Shown: one piece after another, positions 35,290-42,282 of the stretch
Numbering within the stretch: position 1 is the stretch's first letter
Layout of the letters: each line of letters begins with the position of its first letter
Source: RGIG6178 sp045118975
Lineage (GTDB): Bacteria; Bacillota_I; Bacilli_A; RFN20; DUOF01
Length of the DNA stretch: 64,000 nt
Direction of reading: 5' to 3'
Assembly (NCBI GenBank): GCA_045118975.1
Contig: JBGVCT010000010.1
Location: forward strand, 32,625 to 96,624
Notes under the pieces: generated by a model
Told to the model about the DNA's origin: nothing
The model's input: the letters and a program-made list of their open reading frames with translations, nothing else
Database searches by the model: none
Translations under genes and position numbers: made by a program

Positions 35290-36528
35290 TTATCTTCTAC
35301 CTGAAGTAGATGGTTTTTTAGGTTGTGGAGTTTCTTGTTGCTCTGTTGCAACTCTAAATCTCTCTAGACCTGCTTCTGCTAATTTTTCATCGCCTTCTTT
35401 AACAGCTTCTGCTGCTCTAGTAGATCTTCTACCATTTCTAACGAAGTCATCAAAGATTTCTCTCTCTGTTTCACTTAATGAGTTCTTTCCATCACGTGCT
35501 TCTGCAGCAACTTTAGTTTTAGCATTTCTAAATGCTCTATCTTCCATCTTTCTTACTCTCTCACGTAAAGCCATTTTTTCTGCAAGTTCTTGTTGAACTT
35601 CTGGAGTTTGCTCCTTAGCTCTTAATGCCTTAATTTGTTTAGTTAAGTCATCTCTTTGTTTGCTATAAATTTGTTGTAAAGCCAACCACTCTCTTGCACT
35701 TAAATTTGCATCAAATAAACTCTTACTAGTGATTCTTCTATAAATATCATCATTAGTTGTTGTTGTAGTTGTTGTAGTTGTTGTAGTTGTTGTTTGTTTA
35801 TTTTCTTGCTCTTCAGAACGATTTCTTCTAAATAATCTTCTAAAGAATGCAAATAAACCATTTTGTTTTTCTTGAGTTTTTTCTGGAACATTAGTTTTTC
35901 CATGCTCTGCAGCATATTTTAAATGGTTAATTAATTCAACAGGATTTTCCTTATTGAATTTCTTTCCTAATCTCTTAAGCATTTTTGCCCATTTAGGGTT
36001 TTGTAATGCAGCAATTAAAGTTTTTTGTTGTTCTGGAGTAAGAGTATGATTCTTTCCTCTAGTTAACTCTCTTGATAATTTCTTTAATAAAGCCTTTTGA
36101 TTTAAGTTCTCTTTATACTTTGGATTTACAGCTCTAACGATTGCACTAACGCCAGCAACAACGCCACCCATAGCAACAGCAGCTAAACCTACACCTCCTG
36201 TTGTTAATGTTGCAGCTGCAAAAGTAAATGCAGCAGCAGTAGCATATGGTAATGTACTAGCAGCAACAATTGCAGCAGCACCATAAGTTACTCCAGTAAT
36301 TGCAGCAGCACCAACACCTGCTCTAACTCCATTTCTAAAGAAACCACCCATTCTACTCCATAAGCTAACCTTTAATGGAGTATAGTTTTTTTGTTGTTCA
36401 ACTTCTTGAGTTGAGCCAACTTGTACGCCACCTTCCTCTATTTCTACTGTGTCATCTTGCATTCTAGAACGAGATGAAGAACTAGTAGTAGTTGTAGTGG
36501 TTGTAGTTGTTTGTTTCACCTTAGCCAT
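35290..36528 (-). CDS. Thr-tract, glycine-zipper hypothetical protein, 412 aa
   Basis: Not recognised. Order: an N-terminal run of nine Thr and four Ser, an acidic segment, a hydrophobic, Gly/Ala-rich segment (about 63-125) with GVGAAAITGVTYGAAAIV and TTGGVGLAAVAMGGVVAG that suggests membrane insertion, a basic domain, a second tract of 13 Thr (about 240-255), then a charged Arg/Glu-rich coil to the end. The Thr tracts are encoded by a 9-bp tandem repeat (ACA ACT ACA type). ATG at 36526-36528 is chosen over a GTG nine bases up that would clash with the ribosome site. Confidence 0.6.
   Translation of the reverse strand: MAKVKQTTTTTTTTTSSSSRSRMQDDTVEIEEGGVQVGSTQEVEQQKNYTPLKVSLWSRMGGFFRNGVRAGVGAAAITGVTYGAAAIVAASTLPYATAAAFTFAAATLTTGGVGLAAVAMGGVVAGVSAIVRAVNPKYKENLNQKALLKKLSRELTRGKNHTLTPEQQKTLIAALQNPKWAKMLKRLGKKFNKENPVELINHLKYAAEHGKTNVPEKTQEKQNGLFAFFRRLFRRNRSEEQENKQTTTTTTTTTTTTTNDDIYRRITSKSLFDANLSAREWLALQQIYSKQRDDLTKQIKALRAKEQTPEVQQELAEKMALRERVRKMEDRAFRNAKTKVAAEARDGKNSLSETEREIFDDFVRNGRRSTRAAEAVKEGDEKLAEAGLERFRVATEQQETPQPKKPSTSGRR
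35755..35797. repeat. 9-bp tandem repeat encoding the 13-Thr tract
   Basis: On plus the sequence is a succession of GTTGTAGTT units (about four copies plus partials). Length changes here would stay in frame only in steps of 3. Confidence 0.8.
36484..36515. repeat. Trinucleotide-type repeat encoding the nine-Thr tract
   Basis: GTAGTTGTA-type triplets in the N-terminal codons of the same gene, less regular than the tract at 35755. Confidence 0.65.
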
Positions 36529-36558
36529 TTTAAACACATCCTCTCATACGACAACTAT

Positions 36559-36587
36559 ATTCTAACAATAAAACCGCTGACATTCAA
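36559..36587 (-). promoter_or_regulatory. Promoter of the Thr-tract gene
   Basis: Minus strand -35 TTGAAT (36582-36587), 17-base spacer, -10 TAGAAT (36559-36564) preceded by TGT, an extended -10. The predicted start is near 36552, about 24 bases before the ATG. Confidence 0.7.
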
Positions 36588-36625
36588 GTTTTTTTTAATT
36601 TTACTAACATTGTAAGCGATTATTT

Positions 36626-36727
36626 TGTGTAAAACTTCCAAAAAAAGCATTTTTTTCAATTCTATATTAATTTTTTTATTGTAAGGCACCTGTGGAAAAT
36701 CCTACATTTTTGCTCATTTTTTCCACA
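36626..36727. other. Three DnaA-box-like 9-mers in an intergenic region
   Basis: TTTTACACA (minus, 36626-36634), TTTTCCACA (minus, 36691-36699) and TTTTCCACA (plus, 36719-36727), each one base from the DnaA consensus TTATNCACA. The last two form an inverted pair. The rest of the 36541-36749 intergenic region is AT-rich. Confidence 0.35.
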
Positions 36728-36749
36728 TTTTGGTCTTTTTTTTGCCTTT

Positions 36750-37187
36750 TTATACCTCTAATGTTAGAGTAAATGGCCCATGATTAACTAAGCTTACAAT
36801 CATTTCTTCTCCAAACATTCCCTCTTTAACTATTAGCTCATATTTTCTTAATTCTTCATTAAATAAATTATATAACCTTATAGCCTCATCTCTTGGAGCA
36901 GCATAACAAAAATCAGGCCTATTTGTTCCAACAGTGTTAGCACATAAAGTAAATTGTGATATTGATAGAATTTCTCCCTCTACTGCATATATATTCAAAT
37001 TTGTTTTCCCATTTTCATCTTTAAAAACACGTAATTTAGAAATTTTGGCAGCCATTTCTTTTACTTTCTCATCACTATCGCCCTTATTTATACCAACTAA
37101 TAATAAATATCCCTTATTTATAGAGTTATGAAGTTTTCCCTCTACCTCAACACTTGCTTTATCTACAACTTGTAGCACCACTTTCAT
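36750..37187 (-). CDS. dtd: D-aminoacyl-tRNA deacylase
   Basis: Removes D-amino acids from tRNA. 145 aa. It begins MKVVLQVVDKASV, carries GYLLLVGI, the SQFTLCANT loop and the C-terminal NHGPFTLTLEV, which is the Gly-Pro motif (usually NDGPVT). The start at 37185-37187 is chosen over ATGs three and four codons earlier, because AAGGA then falls at the correct distance and the family begins at M-R/K-V-V. Confidence 0.94.
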   Translation of the reverse strand: MKVVLQVVDKASVEVEGKLHNSINKGYLLLVGINKGDSDEKVKEMAAKISKLRVFKDENGKTNLNIYAVEGEILSISQFTLCANTVGTNRPDFCYAAPRDEAIRLYNLFNEELRKYELIVKEGMFGEEMIVSLVNHGPFTLTLEV

Positions 37188-37215
37188 TAACATCATTCCT
37201 TTTTTTATTTAACTC

Positions 37216-37244
37216 TTACAATATTATCATAACTTGGTTATAAT
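37216..37244 (+). promoter_or_regulatory. Promoter of rarA
   Basis: -35 TTACAA (37216-37221), 17-base spacer, -10 TATAAT (37239-37244). The start would be near 37251, 15 bases before the ATG. Confidence 0.65.
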
Positions 37245-37265
37245 GTAAAAAGGATGTGATAATTA

Positions 37266-38522
37266 ATGAATAAGGAACCACTAGCATACAGACTAAGGCC
37301 AACAACTATAAACGAAGTATATGGGCAAGATCATTTGACTAAAGAAAATGGATTTATTAAAAAGTGTATTGAGTCTAATTCTGTATTTTCTATGATACTT
37401 TATGGTAACCCTGGTTGTGGCAAAACTACTATAGCTACTATTTTGGCTAACACGCTTGGATTACACTATAGAATACTAAATGCCACTACAAGTAACAAAA
37501 AAGATATGGAAGTTATAATCGAAGAGGCCAAAATGTATGGACACCTATTGGTTATCATTGATGAAGTTCACAGGCTTAATAAAGATAAACAAGATTTCTT
37601 ATTATCATATTTAGAAAGTGGATTAATTACTCTTATAGGAGCAACAACTAGTAATCCATACCATTCAATTAATCCAGCGATTAGATCTCGTTGTCATATT
37701 TTAAAACTTAATGATTTAAAATCAGAAAACATTATAGAAGCCCTAAACAACGCACTTGTTAGTGAAAAAGGATTAAATAATATTTATACTTGCCAAGATA
37801 AAGTTATCGAAACCTTAGCTAAATTAAGCAATGGCGATGTTAGATTTGCTCTAAATAATTTAGAACTATTAGCACTAACATCTACAAATAACACTATTAC
37901 TTTGGATGACCTAAAAGAAAAAGTTCACGGAGGAAACTTAATTTTTGATAAAGGCGAAGATGGCTATTATAATTCACTTAGTGCATTTCAAAAATCAATT
38001 AGAGGAAGCGATGTCAACGCAAGTTTATATTACCTTGCTAGACTAATTGAAGCTGGAGATTTAGAGAGTATAGCCAGAAGACTTTTAGTAACAGCATATG
38101 AAGATGTAGGACTTGGCAACCCTAATGCCGTAGATAGAACTTTCCATGCAATTGAGACAGCAAAAATGGTTGGATTTCCAGAAGCTAGAATACCACTATC
38201 TTTTGCAGTTATTGATTTAGCCTTATCTCCAAAAAGCAAATCAGCAGAAGCAAGTATTGATAAAGCAATTTCAAAATACAAAGAGCATCCATTAGATGTT
38301 CCTAAATATCTTCAACTAACTCCAGAAGATAAAAATGAATCTTATCCTTATGATAGAAGTGATATTTGGAGAAAGCTAGGTTATCTTCCTAAACAATTAA
38401 AAGGAGAAACCTTCTATGACTATTCCTTAAATAGCAATTATGAAAAAGCTCTAGTAGAAAATTATAAAAATATTGAAAAGTATCCCAGAGAATATGATTT
38501 AAAAAAACTATTAGAGAAATAA
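37266..38522 (+). CDS. rarA: RarA/MgsA, replication-associated AAA+ ATPase
   Basis: 418-aa clamp-loader-like ATPase acting at stalled forks. Walker A YGNPGCGKTT (about 46), Walker B VIIDEVHRL, sensor-1 IGATTSNP, then the C-terminal RarA domain (FDKGEDGYYNSLSAFQKSIRGS, YEDVGLGNP, YLPKQLKG). AGGATG precedes the ATG. Confidence 0.95.
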   Translation: MNKEPLAYRLRPTTINEVYGQDHLTKENGFIKKCIESNSVFSMILYGNPGCGKTTIATILANTLGLHYRILNATTSNKKDMEVIIEEAKMYGHLLVIIDEVHRLNKDKQDFLLSYLESGLITLIGATTSNPYHSINPAIRSRCHILKLNDLKSENIIEALNNALVSEKGLNNIYTCQDKVIETLAKLSNGDVRFALNNLELLALTSTNNTITLDDLKEKVHGGNLIFDKGEDGYYNSLSAFQKSIRGSDVNASLYYLARLIEAGDLESIARRLLVTAYEDVGLGNPNAVDRTFHAIETAKMVGFPEARIPLSFAVIDLALSPKSKSAEASIDKAISKYKEHPLDVPKYLQLTPEDKNESYPYDRSDIWRKLGYLPKQLKGETFYDYSLNSNYEKALVENYKNIEKYPREYDLKKLLEK

Positions 38523-38525
38523 ATA

Positions 38526-38550
38526 AAAACCCCTTCGCGGGGTTTTTTAT
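38526..38550. terminator. Terminator shared by rarA and the 161-aa gene
   Basis: AACCCC TTCG CGGGGTT hairpin with a UUCG-type loop and T-runs on both sides. One of the most GC-rich stems in the window. Confidence 0.9.
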
Positions 38551-39036
38551 TTATCTTGATTTACGCTTATTATTTTTAGGTGTTTCTACTATTGGGCGCA
38601 TTAATTCTTTCATGTAGACCTCTAGTCTATAAAATTGATCTGTACCTTTTCCAAACTGGCTCAAATTTTCATAAGCATCAGTTAAAAGATTTATTAAATG
38701 CTTATCTTCGGTCTTATCTTTTAAGTAACTAAGATAATCCATTGTAAAACGACTACTATATATGTAGAAAGTCAAAAGTTCTTCATCTTTTAATTGCTTA
38801 TTGAATCTTTCTAAAGCTATTTCTTGATCGGTTATTAATTCAAGTTCATAATTTACATCTTTTTTAGTAAGAAATTTTTCTAATCCTATCAATAGTTTTA
38901 TTTGTCTAAAAAAATATTTATCATCATAATACAAATATTTAGGAGAAGATTCTATATAGCAAAGTTTTTCTCTGTTTCTATCTCCTGTTTCATAATTTCT
39001 AATTTTAACAATTGCAACTACTTCTTTAGAATTCAT
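38551..39036 (-). CDS. Hypothetical protein, 161 aa
   Basis: Not recognised. Soluble and charged, with an N-terminal beta part (VVAIVKIRNYETG) followed by helices (LLTFYIYSSRFTMDYLSYLK) and a very basic tail (KNNKRKSR). ATG at 39034-39036 is preferred to a GTG nine bases earlier that sits in the AGGTG ribosome site. It follows the spoVA operon and may be read through from it. Confidence 0.62.
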   Translation of the reverse strand: MNSKEVVAIVKIRNYETGDRNREKLCYIESSPKYLYYDDKYFFRQIKLLIGLEKFLTKKDVNYELELITDQEIALERFNKQLKDEELLTFYIYSSRFTMDYLSYLKDKTEDKHLINLLTDAYENLSQFGKGTDQFYRLEVYMKELMRPIVETPKNNKRKSR

Positions 39037-39102
39037 ACTTAACACCTACTTACATGCTACATTTTAATTCAATATAAATTCCATTTCAATATTTAATTTT
39101 AT

Positions 39103-40446
39103 TCACTTACTGCTACCTCTTATTACAACTTTGTAAAGTTGTTTGAAATCAAATGGGAATAACGGGTATAAATATGGGACATCGAATAGTTTTATATAGG
39201 CAAGGTACATAACAAATAAATATATTCCAATTATAAAACCAGCACCTCCAAATAGCCCTACCATTAATATAAGCAATAATTTAACTATTTTATTAGCAAG
39301 TGATAATTCATAAGAAGGGGTAGCAAATCCTCCTATCGATGAAATTGAGCAAAACAATAAGACTTCACTAGCAAACCAACCAATCTCCACTGCCATTTGC
39401 CCTAAAATTAAAGTAGCAATTAGCCCCATTGCACTAGTTAGTTGGTTGGGAGTGTGAATAGTTGCAATTCTTAATACTTCAATAGTAATTTCAACTAATA
39501 ATATTTGTAAAAGTATAGGTATATTATTATCACTTTCTATTTTCACAAAAATATGGCTAACAAAATTATCATTGTTAAGAGTTAACATCCAAATTGGAAC
39601 TAAAAACAAGGATATTAAAATAGCTAAATATCTAATTATTCTGATAAAAGTTCCAACTATACTAACCTGTCTATACTCTTCTATGTGCTTAGTATGTTCA
39701 AAAATAGTGGTAGGAACAATGATAACACTACTCGAAGTATCTACAATAATAGCAATATGCCCTTTTAATAATTGCGTTGCAACAATATCAGGCCTTTCGC
39801 TATATCTAACTAGAGGAAATGGGTTGAACCCTTGATAAAACATTTCTTCTTCTAATTTTCTATCAGACATAGTTAAATGATCAACTCTTAAATCTTGTAA
39901 ATGTTTTTCTACCTGCCTTAAAGTATTTCTGTTAACTCTATCATTTATAGCACATACAACAACATCACATTTACTTCCTTTTCCTATTTGATATATTTTG
40001 CAACAAAATTGATCACTTTTTATTCTCCTTCTAATAAGACCCACATTAACAATTATATTTTCACTAAACCCATCTTTACTACCTCTAATTGTTTTTTCAG
40101 TGTCGGGTTCACCAATACTCCTTGAAGGATAGTTTCTTGTTTCTACTATATACATTTTTTCTAAATATATAATAAGCGACATTCCACTACTCACACTAAA
40201 AAAAGCCTTGTTAATGTCATTGCATTCATTTATAGAACCGTTTAATATTTGCCTTTCAATATTATTATCTTTTACATTCATATATGAATATGCAAGTTCA
40301 AAGACGCTTTTTGAATCAGAAAGGGAACTCAAAAAATAGATTATGGCTTTTCTATCTATCCCAATTTCTTTTCTTACAACATCAAAATTAACATTTGCAT
40401 TTAAAAGATAATACATTTTTTCATCTATTGTATTATAAAAATTCAT
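39103..40446 (-). CDS. spoVAF: SpoVAF, GerA-type spore membrane protein
   Basis: 447-aa GerA-family protein (Bacillus SpoVAF is about 490). The N-terminal soluble half contains VSSGMSLIIYLEKMY, YPSRSIGEPDTEKTIRGSKDGF with the family core SxGEPDTEKxIRGxxDGF, and HLTMSDRKLEEEMF. The membrane half has GHIAIIVDTSSSVIIVPT, then RYLAILISLFLVP, TLNNDNF and IGGFATPSYELSLANK. It sits in the spore inner membrane. The ATG overlaps the spoVAE stop (ATGA). Confidence 0.92.
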   Translation of the reverse strand: MNFYNTIDEKMYYLLNANVNFDVVRKEIGIDRKAIIYFLSSLSDSKSVFELAYSYMNVKDNNIERQILNGSINECNDINKAFFSVSSGMSLIIYLEKMYIVETRNYPSRSIGEPDTEKTIRGSKDGFSENIIVNVGLIRRRIKSDQFCCKIYQIGKGSKCDVVVCAINDRVNRNTLRQVEKHLQDLRVDHLTMSDRKLEEEMFYQGFNPFPLVRYSERPDIVATQLLKGHIAIIVDTSSSVIIVPTTIFEHTKHIEEYRQVSIVGTFIRIIRYLAILISLFLVPIWMLTLNNDNFVSHIFVKIESDNNIPILLQILLVEITIEVLRIATIHTPNQLTSAMGLIATLILGQMAVEIGWFASEVLLFCSISSIGGFATPSYELSLANKIVKLLLILMVGLFGGAGFIIGIYLFVMYLAYIKLFDVPYLYPLFPFDFKQLYKVVIRGSSK

Positions 40447-40793
40447 GATTTAGGTTTAAATGTAATGGCAACAATAAATGCAAATAATATAGCGCTTGTA
40501 ATACCAATGCTTGTCATATTAAATAATCCTCCAGCTATCCCAATTAAACCTTTTTCACTAACCCCATTCATCGCTGAATGCATTAAAGAATGTCCAAAAC
40601 TAGTAATAGGTAAACTAGCACCAACTTTAGAAATTTCTAATATCTTATCATATATTCCAAATGCATCAAGCAAAGCACCTATAACCACAAATAAGGAAGT
40701 AATATGTCCTGGGGTCAATTTTGTATTATCATATAAAACTTGTCCAATCAAGCAAATAGCACCACACACTAAAGCAGCAAGCAAATAATTCAT
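40443..40793 (-). CDS. spoVAE: SpoVAE (AEb type)
   Basis: 116 aa, the size of SpoVAEb. Multi-pass membrane protein (ALVCGAICLIGQVLYD, ITSLFVVIGALLDAFGIYD, FNMTSIGITSAILFAFIVAI), typical of the SpoVAC/SpoVAE family and part of the channel for dipicolinic acid with SpoVAC. It overlaps spoVAD and spoVAF by 4 bases each. Confidence 0.94.
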   Translation of the reverse strand: MNYLLAALVCGAICLIGQVLYDNTKLTPGHITSLFVVIGALLDAFGIYDKILEISKVGASLPITSFGHSLMHSAMNGVSEKGLIGIAGGLFNMTSIGITSAILFAFIVAITFKPKS

Positions 40794-41779
40794 CCATTCA
40801 CCTCCAAAGATATGGCATGAGCAATCGAGGGAATATTATCTTTTTGCCCTATACTGGTGGTAGATAGTAAGGCTCCTGTAGAGACAATTAATACTTTATT
40901 TAATTCTCCATCTAACATTTTTTGTTTTATATATCCAAGCGTAACTAATGCACTACAAGCACAGCCACTACCGCCAGCAAATACCTTCTGTCTTTCTCTA
41001 TTGTAAATAATAAATCCACAATCCTCATAATTATTAATTTCTATATTTTCTCTTTTAAATAGTTCTAATAAAGTGGTTTTTCCATAAAGAGATAAATCAC
41101 CTGTCAAAATCAAGTCATAATATGAATAATCTATATTAAGATCTTTAAAATGCTCTTTAATCGTATTATAAGCACTGATTGCCATAATATTTCCCATGTC
41201 ATTTGGATTTTTAAGACCACTATCTATAACCTTTCCAATGGTAAATGAACTAACTTTTATTTTTCTAACTTTGTTAGTAAGCAGAGCACAGGATGCTCCT
41301 GTTACAGTATAGGTTGATGTTTCTTTCTTTTGCACACCATATTCTAATGGATATCTAAACTGTCTTTCTGCAGTAGCTTGATTAGATGAGGTGAAAGCAA
41401 TGGCGTTATCAACATAGCCCCCACTAATATAACTAGCCGCAAGTCCCATAGTAAGAGCAAAACTAGAACATGCAGAAAAAGTCCCAACAAAAGGAATATC
41501 ATAAAAAGAAGATATATAAGTAGAACTAGTAATTTGATTTAATAAATCTCCACCAAACATTACACCTATATCTTTTTCTTTAAACTCACTTTTTTTAAAA
41601 GTCAATGCAAAAGCATCTTTTAACATATGTAGTTCTCCCTTTTCATATGTTCTTTCATTACAATATAAATCATCATATGTTAAATCATAATATTCACTAA
41701 GTGGCCCCTCCTTTTCCATTTTAGAAGCCACAATTGAGCTACTATCTAAATATACATTATCAAATCTTAAAGTAGGCAT
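40790..41779 (-). CDS. spoVAD: SpoVAD
   Basis: 329-aa soluble protein with thiolase/ketoacyl-synthase fold that binds dipicolinic acid. Motifs: VYLDSSSIVASKMEKEGPL, GDLLNQITSSTYISSFYDIP, FVGTFSACSSFALTMGLA (Cys of the fold), and SGCACSALVTLGYI. Its ATG joins the spoVAC stop (TAATG). Confidence 0.95.
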   Translation of the reverse strand: MPTLRFDNVYLDSSSIVASKMEKEGPLSEYYDLTYDDLYCNERTYEKGELHMLKDAFALTFKKSEFKEKDIGVMFGGDLLNQITSSTYISSFYDIPFVGTFSACSSFALTMGLAASYISGGYVDNAIAFTSSNQATAERQFRYPLEYGVQKKETSTYTVTGASCALLTNKVRKIKVSSFTIGKVIDSGLKNPNDMGNIMAISAYNTIKEHFKDLNIDYSYYDLILTGDLSLYGKTTLLELFKRENIEINNYEDCGFIIYNRERQKVFAGGSGCACSALVTLGYIKQKMLDGELNKVLIVSTGALLSTTSIGQKDNIPSIAHAISLEVNG

Positions 41780-42228
41780 TACAATACACCTCCCACAAGC
41801 ATAATGAAATAACGAATAATTCCAAATAAGTAGGCACTTACAATTCCATAAGTAATAACACTACCAGCAAGCTTAAACATATTAGATCCAATGCCATATA
41901 TTAATCCCTCTGCCTTACTTTCTAAAGCAGCACTAGTAAGAGAATTGGAAAACCCCGATATAGGGACAAAAGTGCCCGCCCCAAATATTTGCGCTATTTT
42001 ATCAAAAATACCAAAGCCAGTTAAAAGTGCACTAATAAAAATAATGGTAACAAGCATCAAAGAAAGAGCATTATCACTATCAAGACTAAAAACCATAAAA
42101 TATAAATCATATATTCCCTGACCAATACCTGCAATAATAGCTCCTCCCAAAAAAGCTAAAGATGCTCTTTTTATTTTTCCTTTACTTTCTACTTTATCAA
42201 CTATGTTTTTATAAGATAATTTGTTCAT
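41779..42228 (-). CDS. spoVAC: SpoVAC, mechanosensitive-type DPA channel
   Basis: 149-aa multi-pass membrane protein, close to the 150 aa of Bacillus SpoVAC. LAFLGGAIIAGIGQGIYDLY, IFISALLTGFGIFDKIA, GTFVPISGFSNSLTSAALE and FKLAGSVITYGIV. First gene of the spoVA operon. The ribosome site AGGAG at -9 lies in the 3' arm of the hairpin at 42236-42279. Confidence 0.94.
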   Translation of the reverse strand: MNKLSYKNIVDKVESKGKIKRASLAFLGGAIIAGIGQGIYDLYFMVFSLDSDNALSLMLVTIIFISALLTGFGIFDKIAQIFGAGTFVPISGFSNSLTSAALESKAEGLIYGIGSNMFKLAGSVITYGIVSAYLFGIIRYFIMLVGGVL

Positions 42229-42235
42229 ATAAAAA

Positions 42236-42279
42236 AACTCCTCATTTCAAATTTATTATTTGCAAATTTGGAGTTTTTA
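42236..42279 (-). terminator. Hairpin between helD and spoVAC that contains the spoVAC ribosome site
   Basis: Minus strand AAAAACTCC ... GGAGTTTTT with an inner AT-rich palindromic loop, followed by T-run. It can terminate helD. GGAG of its 3' arm is the spoVAC Shine-Dalgarno site, so the same structure can mask it in a read-through transcript. Confidence 0.6.
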
Positions 42280-42282
42280 TTA

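Noticed and set aside
35755..35797. Possible CRISPR-like repeats
   Set aside because: Units of 9 bp without spacers, within a coding sequence; a coding microsatellite, not an array.
35700..35915. 71-aa Gln/Leu-rich frame
   Set aside because: Produced by the repeat in another frame of the Thr-tract gene.
36750..37187. GPFT instead of GPVT in Dtd as a possible defect
   Set aside because: The Gly-Pro motif and the SQFTL loop are kept; a conservative change within the family.
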